A stretch of DNA of 64,000 nt from Amblyornis subalaris (GCA_018881555.1 JACAXG010000131.1:62001-126000); one strand, 5' to 3'; positions 43,898 through 57,914 are shown, numbered from the stretch's first letter. Made by a program: numbers and translations. Notes: a model not told the origin generated them from the sequence alone.

Positions 43898-46800
43898 TCA
43901 TCCCAAACCAATATCATTAAATGCTTATATAACAGGTAGCTCTCCAAACTTGCTGGTTTGGTTTTTTCCCCCCACCTCTTCTAGGTTCTTTTGTACCTCT
44001 TTAAAATATTGTCGTCCTTTACTTCTTGAGTTTGGAGTTTAATGAAGTTTCCTAAAAGGAAAATATATGATAGGTTTATACAGCTGAAAGAAACCATGCA
44101 AATGAGAATTGTAGTTTAATCAGGGCTTATACTTTACACCAGCTTCTGTCTTAGGCTTTCAAGTTTTGCCCTTGGAAGTGTTTGGTCTTTGTTTAGCTAC
44201 TTTGAATGCTGCTCTGTAGNAAAGGAAAACTCTTTTTCTATGAAAATACATGATTAGTATAAAGAAACTGCTGCATTTATTCTTGCAGTAAAACTAAATT
44301 ATATGGTTGCACATCATCCCTGAACAGATGGAAGGCTGAATACTGTGAGAATATAAAACAATCACAAAAACTGCAAACACATACTAGTAAACANGGACAG
44401 AAGATTTTCTGTAGATGATCAGATCTGTTAACTAGTAATTGATGCCTATAACAGNAGGCTCTGTCCTATTCTCCTTAAACGTCTGAGAAATTGTCAGCTG
44501 TGTGATCTAGTTTGTCTGTCCACTTCCAAATATTGTANTTTGTGTTCATATTCAGTAGCTTGGTTTGTCATTGTTTGTGTTGAAGATGTTTGTCATTGCA
44601 TTGGTGTCCTTAGTGGTTTTTTGGGTTATAAATCACTTGTGTGTGGCAGCAGGAAATCCTTTTAGTGGAAACTTTTTGAAATTTTATTCCAAGTCGTCAT
44701 TGTGTCCCGAGTATCTTCTAGGAGTTAAGCCCTGTGAATGGCTTCTGTTGCAGGTAGTTTTGACATAGATGATTTCTTCCTTTTTTTGTCATCACAACAG
44801 GGAAAGGGAGAGTAATTCTTGGTGAGATATTAAGGGGCATAGTTCTGACTTTCAGGTTACAAGCTGGAGGGCTGCTAAACGAGAGTTGCACTGACCCCTG
44901 TGTGAGGTGACAGCTCTGGCTGGAGGCCAGTGACGCTCTAATGCCGTGTGCCCCTTATAAAACGGGCTTGCTTTAAATAGATTAGCATAGAGGCCAAGTG
45001 AAGGTAATCAGGAGGCTCGTTCTGGTTTCTTTGTGTTTGGGGAGGGTTTTTTTGTTCTTTGAATACCTTAATGTTGCTATGGTAACTGTAGCACCCGATT
45101 GATCTCAGCTCAGCTTCTTGACCTTAAGAACAGCACAGGGAATCTTCACACCTGGCATCGGTTGCTCCAAAGTATCACCTTCCTGTGGTGGAATGGAACT
45201 GGAATCTTGGCTTGGTTGGGTTCACCAGTGTCTCCTGGATTGCTTTCTCCAGGNCTGGAGATGCAGATGCTCAGCAAGCCAATGCCAGCAGAGTCCCTTT
45301 GTGGTCTCAGGATATGTCCCTGGCGTGGGAGGCACAGCTGAACCCGCAGTGTGGTGTGCATGTCTTGGACTGCCTGAGCTGGCCAGTCCTGCTTTAGAGG
45401 AATAAAACTGAATAGTCCCTTTGGATGTTAAAAGCTTCCAAAAATAGTTCCAAAGTCTCAGCTAAATTTAATGCGGCTAGAATGTCAATGGAAAGGATTA
45501 GAACATTTGGGATTTGCACCAGTTAGCATTTAGAAAAAAAAAAATTAAAATCCTCTTCCTCATATCTGCCACTTTTGTAAGAGAAAAAGTGGAGATTGGC
45601 ACTATTTCTGTGTGGTGCTCACCAAATNGAAGCTCAAATGTGAGTGGACTTCCCTGTAGTGGTAATTTTGGTTCCTGTAAGGGGAATTTGCCCAAGTGGG
45701 AGATCAGGGGTGAAGACTGTGGGAGGGGGTCACTACAGTCCGTGCTGCTTTTGAGACTGCAAAGGTTCATTAATCCTGTCATGTGAGGTCCAGTTCTGCT
45801 CTTTCTAATTAAGTAAAAAGCCTCTATTTAAGTCCATGGGAGCTTTCCACNGTGAAGAATTAGCACCATTAAAAATAATGCTCATCTCCAGTGCTCATTG
45901 TGCAGAGTGGAATGAAATTTCAGTAAGTTACTGTGTGACCTTCCCTGTTACACTTGTGCCTTCTGACAGAGCCTCCAGTGTGGGGCCAGTTGGCTTCAGC
46001 AGAGATGCAGCGCTAGGCTTGACACCACTGAAATTGGGNACTCTGCTATTGTGAAGTCGGTGCATATTTTAAGTGAAAATTATTCTTTCAGTAAAATCTT
46101 ACTCACTGAGTTTGATTTCCCTCCTCCTACTTCTCCNCTGCCTTTGAATTAGGGTAAAAATTGCTTTATTGGGGGGCTATTTCTTTCAGTGAGAGCCAAG
46201 ATGGAATGCCTACACTTTCCCTGGACCCTTCTAGAAAAGCGACTGCAACTTTTNTTGCTTTGTTTTTTTTTTCCCCCCAAAATTTTCTTAATTCTTCCAG
46301 NTTATGGTTTCCAGGTTTGCACTCAGGACTCAATAATACCTCTAGTTTATAGTGATTATATTTAAAGCTTCTATTTGTAACGTTTTGTTTGCTTTATTCT
46401 ATTTTTAGTCATGTTGTTTGTCATGGCAAGCAGTGTTTAATAAAAAAAAAGTAAAGTTTCCTAGTGATTTCAAGAGATATGTGCCTGTTTCTTGATGTCC
46501 CTCAAGGATTCTTTTTAAAAACTCTAAAGCCAGGAAAATATTCACCAAGGAAATGCCTTATTAGTTTCCATAAAAACAGTGGATAAATCTGTACGTGCTC
46601 AGTGGTATAGAAGGCAGTGTCCATTCAGGCACTTCATGCACTCAAATTGTCTTCATTCAGCAAAATTTCTGCTGAAGTTTTTGCTCTGCAGGGATCTCGC
46701 TTCATGAGAAGATGGAANATGTACATCTTTTCCCTTTCAGTTTTACACTAAATAAGTGTAATTTTTCAAATAGAAACTTCAGTGAGCTACTGCTGTTTTC

Positions 46801-48018
46801 CAGTGAATATCATTTTCTGCTGGTCTCTGTTAATTTTAATTAGAAATGTATTGTGTCTAAAAATAGTGAGGTTACAGAACGAACACAGAGCTCCCACCTG
46901 GAATCTCTACAGAGCTTTTGGTCACAGAATCTCCAGTGGTGAACACTGACTTGATCTGTTCCAGTGGGAAGGGTGCTTGCCTTGTGTTTTGAGCTATCCC
47001 AAATTAGAAACCCTTGCACACCTGGACCATGGGAGGACAAATTTGAAATAACTCATATCAGTGTAAAGTGATGTGTAGGGTCTGGGAGGGAAGTGGCTGC
47101 TGTCGTTTTCCAAGGGTTAAAAGTGGAGCACTCTTGTGGTTCTCTGTTCTGTGGGATGTATTTCCTGACATGAAAATTCGGAGCCCAAACCTTACACCAA
47201 ATTCGGAAACAACACAGATAACATTTGGGTGAACTTTAAATAAAGGAAATAAATGAATGTGGCAAGTGATCAGCATTAGCTGGAGGTTGCATGAACTTGT
47301 TGGACTCGGGTTTAATTCTGCCTCAGCATCTCAGACTTCCCAAGGGGACAGTCCTGCTGCAGAGTTTGCTGTTGTGGTGCCAGTTAAGATTGTGTGTAAT
47401 TTAGCATCAATATTGGTGCTGGATGATGCCTCGTTGTTACTGTATTTTTTTTTTTATGGCATTGCCACTTCTTTTGAAGTTCTCTATGGCAACTTCTGGT
47501 ATCTCAAGTATTTGAAAAATTTCCTCATTTGGGAAGGGAGAAGCAAATGCTTAACTTGGTTTGAACTCATTGCATTTTAAAAGTAAGATAGGCACAGTTT
47601 TACTCTTATGTGGGTGTCTTATTTTTTAAATAATATAAAAAGGACCCTAAGGGGGTGAATTTAACTTATTTTGTCAGAAGTTGTGGAAAGGTGCTTTAAT
47701 GTAAGTGGTAATGTGATCCAGTGATTGTGTTATAGTTACATAAAAGATTACTTTTAATTGGGCTTATTCTATATGGAAATCCAGTTCATGGATGATACAT
47801 GACTTAGAGTTAATTGTTTTAAGGGATTTGAAATGTAAATTCTTTTGTTCTAGATTAGCTGAATAATTGGAAAGACAAATTTTTTTTTGTCAGAGGACTG
47901 CCTGAAGTGGTTGAATAATTTCAAAGAAGCCACAAACCACTGTCAACAGCAAGATACATCAGAAGGAAACCTTAAGGTTTTACAGACATAATAAAGGATA
48001 TGTGGTTATGATTTTTAC

Positions 48019-48044
48019 ATATGTGTGTGTGTATATATATATGT
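48019..48044 (+). repeat. Short (TG)n(TA)n simple repeat
   Basis: Alternating purine-pyrimidine sequence, TGTGTGTGTG followed by TATATATATATG. It is too short to say more than microsatellite. Confidence 0.8.
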
Positions 48045-51010
48045 AATTTTTTGTATGTATAACATTATTTAAAATATGGGAAAAGGTCAGATTTCCATCT
48101 CATGCCTGAAGATAACTTCCGATTGAAGTCTGCTAACAGATGATGTTGATTCAAGTATATTTGCCCTCTCTGATTATTGTTGAGCTCAGGCTCATAGGCA
48201 GTTTATTTCTTTTAGGGAACATGTATGTATTTTATTAGTGAGATTCCTGTTTTAACTGTGGTACTGTGCTTAATGTTGTGCAGTGCATGGCCCTTGTATA
48301 GCAGAAGAAAATCTGTCCAACAGTAGTTATTCCATACAGATGTTCTTAACTGTGCAGGTCCCATCATAAATTGGGCAGAGGATTTAAGAATCAGGGTATT
48401 ATTATAGGTTGACTTGCTAGTGGAGAAACACTGCTTATAACTCTGGGTGTATCTAAAGAGTAGAAGATGCCTGTGCAGGCACAGACACCCACCTACAAGT
48501 CTTGAAACAGAGCTGGTCAAAAGGCCTATGAGATAGTGACTTTCTTAAAAAGACTTGGCCAATACCCAAGCCCCACTGGGCAAATCTGTCTCAATCATTG
48601 GCTGAAAAAAGAAACAAGCTTTTCCTGTTCAAGAGCTCTAGCAGAGCAACACTACTGCCATGTGATGTAAGTATTTATTAATTTCTAATCTTGGCTGCTC
48701 TAGAGTATGTTCATTTTGTTATTGGTCAAAAACCTGAGCTTCATGGTTGAAACTCAAAATCCCGTTCTGTTTTGTTGCTTGTTGTAGTGGCTTTGTTGAA
48801 TTCTTAAAAGGTTTCCTATCTACCTTATAATACAGCTCTCCCAGGAGAGAAAAATAAACAGCTGTTTAGTGAGGAAACCTATAGACTTTTCTGACTTGTG
48901 TCAATAGATTGAGATTCTTTACTTCTCTGCACACACTTACAGCTTTGTTATGCCTTGGGAAAGGAGCTATGACACTTGTTTGCTCACATGGAGTTAGCTT
49001 TAACTTTCATAATCCAAATTCCTACACCTTCAGAGCGTCAGCTTGTGTGACTCTCAGATAGTCAGTGTCTCCCCTGGCTGCAGGTCATTTGCCTGCTGTG
49101 AATGAAATTCTTCCCACAGACTGGCACAAGTCTGCTCTGCCATGGAAATTGTGTTTTGTAACACACTGGGCCTGAGGTTTATTTCCATAAACCTAATGAC
49201 ACAGCCTAGATGTGATGACAAACATGCTTAGAGATGATTGCTTTTGGATGAGTTGATTTATTAATGATTTTTGCTAGAGAAAGTATTACATTCTGAAGCA
49301 AAGTTTCTGGCTGCTGTGAGGATTTCTTCGTAGTACTTACCTGGATATGTTTACCATGAAATGTACAATAATACAAAGCTCAAGCGAGTTGGTTCAAACA
49401 CCAGAGGCAATATTTCTGTGGTGGTGAACTCTACTACACTAGTGTGTACTGCTGAAACTGTAGCCATCTCCTCTGCCATTTGTTCAGGCTTTTTCTTTCC
49501 AAGTAGAATTAAATACCTAAACTGTAATTAGTTGGAGGTAGTTGTGCTAATATTGGACTGAATTGATGAAAAGGAAGGGTGTATTTGAAGCCTGAAAACC
49601 TGTCCTCAGGTTAACACGGCACTTTGNAGCATCACTTCAGTTTGTGTACTTGAGAACTTCTGTCATTAGCCCTGAGACTCCAGCAATAACAGTTACTGAT
49701 ATTTCCATAACCTTATGTTATGGAATGATGTGCTCTGTCATCAGCCAAATCTCATTTCAGAGCAGAGGTTATATGAAAGGCACAGCCATGGCAAATTAGC
49801 TCCATAATTTAGCTTTACTGAGATTAAGTGTAATAAGCCCATATGTTTAATTTTGGACAGCAGTCCTATATAGTGTATTTGAGCTAATATTTACAGCTAT
49901 TTATAGAGAATGGCAAGTATGCAAGGGAGCAAGGGCAGATCAGAACAGATGAGCATGCTGAGTTTATGTAACTCTCTAACTCCTTGTGTTATGAGGAGGA
50001 AAAGCAGCTAATTATTGCATATTGTTATTGAAAGAAACAAATAAAAGGGAATTAATTATTATCCAGTAAGCTTCTTGTTAACTCACTGGAGCTCTGTAGC
50101 GGTGATNGGTTGATATCTACTAAGGACTGCTAAATACCTGATTTTATACTAATTAACACACTGATCATTAATTGGANCTTGGTTTACTCCTCTTGGCTGG
50201 CATGAAATTTATTCTTTTATCAACAGTAGTGATATCATTTAATATGTGGGCTCATTCTGTGTGCCTTAAAATTACCTTTCTATTCTGATGCATTTGGGGT
50301 AAAGGCTCCAAAGTCAGCAGGACTTTCCTAAAAGTGCTGAGAGTCATCTTGAGTCCACTCTTCCCTTAACTTTATTTTCCTTCTAGTGTGATTAAGATGC
50401 AAAGAATGCTAATGGGCATGGAAAACCAGTGTAAGTTCTGTACTTAAACTGTAGAAAAAATTGGCGGTAGTCTTTGTAGTAGAGATGTGTCTTGGTTGTA
50501 CTGGTTTTCAATGATTTTGTGTTCATGCTGCTTGCCTAAAGGGTTTGTTTGCGGTTTTTTTGACTTGAAAATCACTTTGAAATTTAAACCAGGCGTCATG
50601 TTCTTCTTACGCAGTGCATTACGCTTCCTAAGCAGGCTGCAAACTCAGAGGCATGAGCCTTCCCAGTAACAAACATGGTTCTCTTAAACCCAAATACAAC
50701 ATAGTGTTTTCTTTCAGGGCAAGGGGCCCATAAATAATGTGTCTCTTCTGCTTGTGTTCAGAAGCTTGTCCTGATGTGTTTAGGCGTTTCCTGTGTTAAT
50801 AAATGAAGTCAAAGNCAAGTCCCCGTTTGAACCTTGGTGAAACTGGCCTTAGTGCCCTGTGTCAGAGGCCAATTGTTGCTTTAAAATAGTGTGAAATTTA
50901 CTTTCCACAAGCTGAGCCCCCAAACTAAGAATCTTTAGGTTAACTTGTGGATGTGGAGTCTTTAAAAATGTAATGAACTGTGTTATGTTCTCTTCTCCAT
51001 GCTGCCAGGG

Positions 51011-51235
51011 ATGAGGGGAGACTCCTACTTCTTTGGAATGCGAGGCCTCGGCCACTACGGCTGCATCCCAGAGGATGGAGGACAGTTCCTACTCTACTCT
51101 ATCAACGGAGACAGCAGCTTGAAGAGATGTTTTGCAGAGGAAGATTTTCATGAAATAATCGATTTCAACGATCTCCCNAATTCTCTCTTCGCCTGCAACG
51201 TTCACCAGTCTGTGTTTGAGAACGAGGACAGCAAG
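51011..51235 (+). CDS. RCAN2: RCAN2 first coding exon, long-isoform N-terminus (partial gene)
   Basis: RCAN proteins bind and modulate the phosphatase calcineurin. The exon encodes 75 residues starting MRGDSYFFGMRGLGHYGCIP, continuing through CFAEEDFHEIIDFNDLPNSL and FACNVHQSVF to ENEDSK. The DLPNSLFACNVHQSVF block corresponds to DLPSATIACHLDPRVF in the long RCAN1 isoform, just before the RRM-like domain. The exon closes in phase 0 at donor GTACAG, so the next exon should begin with the EKFEGLFRTYD-type RRM segment, which is not in the window. The unresolved base at 51178 is a third codon position (CCN, Pro), so the protein is unaffected. I chose ATG at 51011 because the acceptor AG is at 51007-51008; an in-frame ATG at 50999 would lie in the intron. 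Synteny with CYP39A1 supports RCAN2 over RCAN1 or RCAN3. Confidence 0.88.
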
Positions 51236-51608
51236 GTACAGTGTCCATTTCCATGTTTTCTGTGTGAGAGAAACCTGTGCTTTATGTCTGTTTATTGCAG
51301 TCACTGAAACAGTTTAATCTGTCTCACACAAAGAAACCAGATCACAAATACAACTTCTTTCTAAGGTGACAACAACACTCTGCTGTGATATTTATTTCAA
51401 GAGTTTAAAAGCCTTTTTGTCAGCTGAGGTCAACAAAAATGTTCTTCTTTTGTTGGGAGTTGCAGCATATTGAAATGCAGGTTTGTGTCTTCATAGCAAC
51501 CTTGGCCGCAGGGACGGTGGGGATGGCAAAATCAAACATGTGATGGCAGCTCCCACCTGCTGATCACAGACCAGTGTGGTGGGGGGCTGCCTTTCTGTAT
51601 TTTCCCGT

Positions 51609-51955
51609 AGAATTAGAGAATCTTTAGGTTGGAAAAGACCTCCGAGATTGAATGTAGACATTAACCCAGTGCTGCCAAGTCCACCAGTAAACCCTGTCCC
51701 CAAGTACCACATGTACACATCTTTTAAATCCCTCTGGGGCTGGTGACTCAACCCCTTCTCTGGGCAGCCTGTCCCAATGCTTGACAACCCTTTTGGTGAA
51801 GAAATTTTTCCTAATAGCCAATCTAAACCTCCCCTGGCATGCCTTGAGACCATTTCCTCATGTCTTATCAGTTGCTAATTTGGAAAAGAGACCAGCACCC
51901 ACCTCACTCCAACCTCCTCTCATGTACTTGTGGAGAAGAGAGATAACGTCTGAAG
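51609..51955 (-). mobile_element. CR1 LINE 3' end, antisense
   Basis: It begins aattagagaatctttaggtt, has ctgggcagcctgtcccaatg, gtgaagaaatttttcctaat and ccaatctaaacctcccctgg, and extends to tcactccaacctcctctcat. The 3' text differs from the ccatgggcaggg group, indicating another CR1 subfamily, like the copy at 23.7 kb. Confidence 0.85.
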
Positions 51956-54900
51956 TGTTTTAAGTTATCTGTAATACTGTGTTCTCACTATCATTAATTT
52001 GAGATTTTCTAGATAAAAAAGACAAGAGAAACATAATGAAAATATTTTTAACTCTACAATTAATCAAAACAGAATGTTGAGAACAACACAGTCTTAAAAT
52101 AATAATGAAAAAGTAATCAACGTTTGCAGGAAGCATTCAGTTCCTGTTTTGTAGTCTGGTATTCTTTCTGACTGAGACTTCAGGAATATAAAACTGATAG
52201 CTTGGGGCTTTATTGTCTGATGAAGTGAGTCTGGGCTAATTGTTATAGGCACATCTTAAGCTACTTGAGTNTCCTGTTCAGAATTTTCAATTCAGAAACA
52301 AGCTGGCAGTGGTATGGTGGGTTTTGGCTGGAACTGTCTGAGGCATCCAGATAGAACTACAAATTCACTGGGACCAAAGCTGGCCAGAATGGACAAAGGA
52401 TCTTTAGTGGGGGAATTACCAGATGAAGGAGAAATAAAACAAGACTTCTAAGGATACAGGCTTCCTGTTAAAGGTACTGAAAGTGGTGTCTGGTGAGGCT
52501 GCACAAGTGGAATTATTTGAGTTTAATTTTTTAGGCATCTTTGTCTTCTGTAATGGTGTGTTGTGTATGTTTGAATAATATAGATTAGTACTGTGATACA
52601 AGCTTTTAAATGGGCATTTGTATATTAAAAATCCTACACTCTAAATTGCAATTTTGGAAAACTGTGTATAGGCCTTTTGCTAAAAAGCATCTTGCATTTA
52701 TGTTCTGCCATTTTTCAGAGTTTTCTAACCATCTGGTAATGGACTTTAGTAAAGTTGGAGGGGTCTGAAAGTCCAGTTTAAAAGGAAGAGAACAGAAGCC
52801 TGCCTAGAAGTAGACAATCTCTCTTCATCCTGCAGAGATTCTCTCCCCACTTGCTCCTGAGCTTTCTCTTTTGAGAGCTGCATTCTAGTATTTAGCTGAT
52901 GGCTTAGTTAGAAAATGGAATGGGTGATTATGTAAGTATGTGGGATAGCAATCCCCAAAGACTTGCAGGACTTAAGGATGTCTTAAGAATAGCAGCTGGG
53001 TTGTGGAGGTGGATATTCTGTGCCACGTGCAGGTCTGTAAACACCCTGTCCATGCTGTGGGGTGAGCAGCTCTGTGTGCAGGTAAGCAGTTACTCCTGTA
53101 AGTCTATATTTAATGAGATGGGATTACCTTCAGATTTCTCATTAAATCCAACAACCTGGGGAGTTGATTATGGTTTTTATTATTCCTGTAGAACATGAAC
53201 TTGTGTTCCCAGTTGATTAATACCCATAATCCTTTCTATTAATAACTGTTGCTGCAAGATAAGAGCACACATGAATGGAAAGCTAAATTTTAAAATGTCA
53301 CGTGATGACTATTAAAGAATGCTGCTAACAATCATATTCTATATTGATCTNTGTATTGATCAATTCTATATTGATCCAACGGATATGTAATGGTACGCTA
53401 AACTTTTTTAAAGAATATANGACAGTAATGGACATATCTACAATAATTTCATTGTGTTATTCATTCTACAGAAAGCAAAGCTTTTATAATGTATCTTTTG
53501 ACTTTTAGTCCTGACCCGCAGTTCTANGAGGAAAGTGAAGGTGTGATTGGAAGTTACAAGTTAGCTACTAAAGAAAGCCAGAGAAACCTGTCACTGTAAA
53601 TGGCTGGTTTGATTTGGCATGGAAGGTTCTGAGGGGCTTTAGCATGGAGCAGCATTCATGTAAAGAATTTGTGCTGTCAGTTTTAAAGTTATATTATGTG
53701 AAGTGTCTAAGGGGCTGAACTGCCAAATTCAAACTTCTACCACACAAATCTATATATACTCACTAAAGACAGGTTTTAATTTGAAGGCTTTTAACTCCTT
53801 TGTATCAGGTACAGGGTAAATTCCAGATTGTGCTTGAGCAGGGACTTGCAACAGCTACTGGCAGCACGTAGACCTGTGCTCGGGATAAGCTGATTTGGTT
53901 TGTTCTGAGTCCTGTGTCAGAAATACNCTTTCACCAGTGTTGTGTGTCTACAATCCCTCTTAAAAGGGATTCTGTGTCCTGTCAAAAGCAATGATGGCAC
54001 CTGTAGGGAGCCTGGGTTCAGACCTTCATTCTCTGAAGATGAGGAATTCTTGCAGCTGAAGGCCGTGTCCTTTGCAGACAAAAACACAGGCTTGGGTTTT
54101 CTCTTGGCTGGCACCCTGAGGTCTCCCCATCCTGAGCCTGAAGAGTTGTGGGCTCTGGGATGTAAAGATGAGTTTGCCATCAGGCTTCAAGGAAGCTGCT
54201 CAGGACTGACTGCCCTTAAAGACTGAAGAAAAAGGGGATGTCGATTAATGCCACCAACATGTATCTGATCTTGCTTCAGTAACAGAGCATCTGGTCCAAA
54301 AATATTTCCCTACCTTTNTAGCTGTGTGTTCTTGGAAAGAAGTCTGTGCTTGGATCAGGAGAATGCCCCAGATAACTGGGTCAATAGTGTGGGCACTTAA
54401 GGATTTGTGCGGGGTGGTTTAGCAGCTTCAGGGCGATAGCAGCNTGCTACAGCTGAGGGGAGGTGGCTTTGCTCATCTCCACTCTCACCATGCACAGGCT
54501 GCTCCTTCCTATGGAAAATGAAATTGTATCTTTCTTACAGTGTGCTAAAAAATGCAGAGCTTTTTAGTTCTTGAAATCCAGCAAAGGTGTGGAGAAGATT
54601 ATGCAACGGGATAATCTGCTGCAAAGCTGGGATCACATTCAGTTGTGTCCCCGTCACTGTCCTGTGTTCTGATCATTTGTTTTGGCATAAAGCTGTTAAT
54701 GGTAGGGGAGATTAATTTGGTGTTTTGGAGTGTACAGCACTGACTTGGTGGGGTCATGGAAGTCTTATTGTAAAGAAGCTAAAAACAAAATTATTCCTAA
54801 ACCCTGGGATTTGTCGCATCTCTTGGAAAAACTGATGGGACTATTTATGTGAGCAAGATATGGCAAAATTGAGACTTATTTTTGGCTGGTAGTGTGACTG

Positions 54901-55514
54901 AATGGGAGGTGCTGCTCCTTTTAGCTTTCCTGATAAAGCAGCTGTGTCGGTGAGCCAAAGGGCATGACTGATAATTCCTAAGGGTGGGTATTTGAGTGCT
55001 TCAGCAGTTAATTGCTACCCACAGCCCTTAAACTTTGGCTGGTAACCCTTTTGTTGTGCTTTTGCTATGCATGTATCACTGGTTTGTAAAACCATCCTTT
55101 CTGTTCTTTGACTCGAACTTCCTTGAGGCTGGGACTGGTAAACACACTGTCAAAGTGAAGCATCTTTGTCTCTTAGGAGGGTTTCTTCAGATGCTGTAGT
55201 GCCTCAGGAAGTGCTTACACAAAGCTGTCTTTATTAGGATATGCTTTCATGAGGGAAGGATGTGTTTCCTCAAGCTTTTTAGAAGCTGCATGCTCCTTTT
55301 TTTGCCATTTTGGGTCAAATTGGTAGGAGCACTGTTTAAACTTGATGGTTTTGTTTCAGATAAAGAATAATTCATCAGTTTCTGAGCATTTTCGTTATGG
55401 TGAAGCTGCCTAGGCAATGATAGCCGAACTCCACTAAGTGCTTTTTCTTGTCAATGTGATTTAAACCAATAGGAGATATTATTATTTCTGCATGAGAAAA
55501 TAGTGGTCAAATGT

Positions 55515-56000
55515 GTGTCCAGTTCTGGACTTTCCAGCATGAGGAAGACATAGATATATTGGAGAGAGGCCACTGGACAGAGCCTGTCTGCTCTGAAGAA
55601 AGGCTAAGGGAGCTGTGCNTGTTGAGCTGGAAAAGAGAAGGCTCAAGCGGATCTTAGCAGTGTGTGTGAACACCTGAAGACAGGGAGCAAAGAAGGCTGA
55701 TCCAGGCTCTTTTCAGTGGTGTCAAGTGCCAGGAGAAGAGGCCATGGGCATCAACTGAAACACAGTAGGTTCCCTCTGAACATCAGGAAACACTTTTTTA
55801 CCACGACAGTGATACCAGAGGGTGCCCAGGGGGGTGGTGCAGTATCACTCTCTCTCTCTCTCCATGGTGATATTCCAAAGCTGTCTGGACATGGTNCTGG
55901 GTAGCTGGACTCTAGGTGGCCTTACTTGAGCCAGGGATGGATTGGACAAGATGACCTCCAAAGGTCCTTTCCAGCCTCCACCAAACTGATTCCGTGAACA
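55515..56000 (+). mobile_element. CR1 LINE 3' region, sense
   Basis: From gtgtccagttctggactttc it follows distal ORF2 and 3' UTR landmarks: gaaaggctaagggagctgtg, ctgatccaggctcttttcag, and aggccatgggcatcaactga. It ends at gacctccaaaggtcctttcc and a short tip. A CT microsatellite has expanded inside it near 55.85 kb. Frameshifts and one unresolved base make it non-coding. Confidence 0.85.
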
Positions 56001-57664
56001 TCTGTTGAAGTGTATCCTAAATTCTCCGATGAAGAGGACCAGTGTGGGAATGCAAGATTGAAGAATGAAGGTGATTAAAAATGCATTTTCTGAACTGTGA
56101 GCTTAATGGAGGCTGGGTGGGGCAGGAAGGAGAAAAGTCAAACTAACAAGCCAATGGAAAAGATAATCCTATTTTAATAGAAGGACTTTATTGTGAAAAC
56201 AATTACTATTTTCATGAGGGATTCTTTCACATTACAACTTTATTTACATATATTGAATGATTGCTTGCTCTTACTGCAGAAGTCTCTGTTAGACTTCCTT
56301 TGACTTCTTTTTTTTTAAAAGGTGTATTATTGAACTTGGACTCTGAAAAATATTTAAGGCTACCTCATCTGGGTGCTGAAATATTTGGTCAAGGGTGATG
56401 CTTTGAGAGCTTTGTAGCCTTACTTGTAAAGGCTTTTTTTTCCTTTGTACTTGCATTCAGATTTCTCAACAAAGCACATCTTCATGCAGCTATTTTTATT
56501 TTTAAGGTTCAGTAAAAGGCACTGGTCTGCTCACTGGTCTGCTGTGTTGTCTTTAACTTTTATATGTTAATTCTGGAACTGAAACTTTCTGCTGGTGCTT
56601 TGACTCTGAAGCAGATAATTGAAATGTGTCTGTTCAGTGCTCCTTTTAAACAAAGTGGAGCCAGTGTGTCTGCTGCCATGTGTGAAATGTTTCTTTGGTT
56701 CCCTTTTCCTACAGGCTAATTCAAGAAGATGCTCTGGGAGGCTCTAGGCAGGCTTTGTGGCTGCAGGGGAATATCTATTCCTTTTGACTTGATTTTTAAG
56801 CATCTAGATTGTGAAGTCAGAATCCCTTTGTTCATATTACATCACTGAAGCCTCTAGGTGTTGAGTCATCATTATATTTAGAGGGTGGCACACTTCTTTT
56901 TAGTCTAATNTTAGTATTCAAGCCTGGACCCAGTGGAAGGTCACCCTAGAAAAGATGAAGTCAGGCTCCAAGGCTGGAAAGGAATGCAGGCTTCACTCTG
57001 CCTTCCTGGTACACTTGCTGTTGCTTTGTTTTACTTTCAGTTTTTCTGCCTTTTAGGGTTGGTGGTGGTTGATACGATAATATTATCAGAAGCTGCCACT
57101 TGAAGCAGATTGTGCCTATGGTGTGGAACCTCTACCTAAGTTGCTTTGTCCTGCTTTATAAATGGGATAACTGTTACTCCGTGGCATTCTGTGGAAATGG
57201 AAGTGTTTCTTTACTATACTCTGTCTACGCATCTCATAAAATGAAAATACAGAGAGCTTCCAAAGAGAGGCTGCAGGAGCAGTGTCCTTCATGAATCATA
57301 GCTGCCCTCTGGGAATCCTATTTTGCACTTTTCCCTGAGTGCTGGTTTGCAGACAGCCAAGCACTGCTCTTTTTGTATGATCATGGAAGCACTAAAATAA
57401 AGCTATAGGAGGCTGTTCTTGCTGTAAGAAATATGTAGTCTAAAGTTCTTTTTTCATGGCATTATTTTTTTTTCTGTAGCTAATTTCAAATACTTTTCCT
57501 ACATCTCTGTGCAATGCTGTGTTTTGTCTGAAAACACCTGTGAATTTCCATGCTCTGCATCTGATATTCCATCTGACTGCTGGAGTGATAAGCCCAACTT
57601 TTTCAGCCTCATTGTGCAAATTCTCTCTACAACTGGAAAAAGCAGTAGCTATTTGGTCTTAAAA

Positions 57665-57914
57665 TGGCCTTAAACCAATGGAGGGTAAGTTGATGTTAGA
57701 TATTAAAAAGAAATTCTTCACTATGAGGGTGGTGAGGCACTGGAACAGGTGGCCCAGAGAAGCTGTGAATGCTCCATCCCTGAAGTGTTCAAGGCCAGGT
57801 TGGATGGGGCTTGGAGCAACCTGGTCTCTTGGAAGGTGTCCCTGCCCATGGCAGGGGGATGGAACTGGATGGCCTTTAAGTTCCTTTCCAACCCAAACTA
57901 TTCTATGATTCTGT
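57665..57914 (+). mobile_element. CR1 LINE 3' end, sense
   Basis: It contains aagaaattcttcactatgag, gtgaggcactggaacaggtg and ccctgcccatggcaggggg, and closes with aacccaaactattctatgat. It is one of the better preserved CR1 tails here, and close in sequence to the copies at 30.5 and 43.65 kb. Confidence 0.88.

Larger units (their letters stand above)
43239..51008 (+). other. RCAN2: RCAN2 intron 1 (predicted)
   Basis: It holds a sense CR1 tail (43.65-43.90 kb) and a short TG/TA repeat (48.02 kb). Otherwise it is AT-rich DNA with short uninformative open frames. It ends in a pyrimidine-rich tract and CTGCCAG acceptor at 51007-51008. Confidence 0.6.

Noticed and set aside
50999..51010. Upstream in-frame ATG for RCAN2 at 50999
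   Set aside because: It lies before the CTGCCAG acceptor at 51007-51008, so it would be intronic if exon 1 is spliced as predicted.
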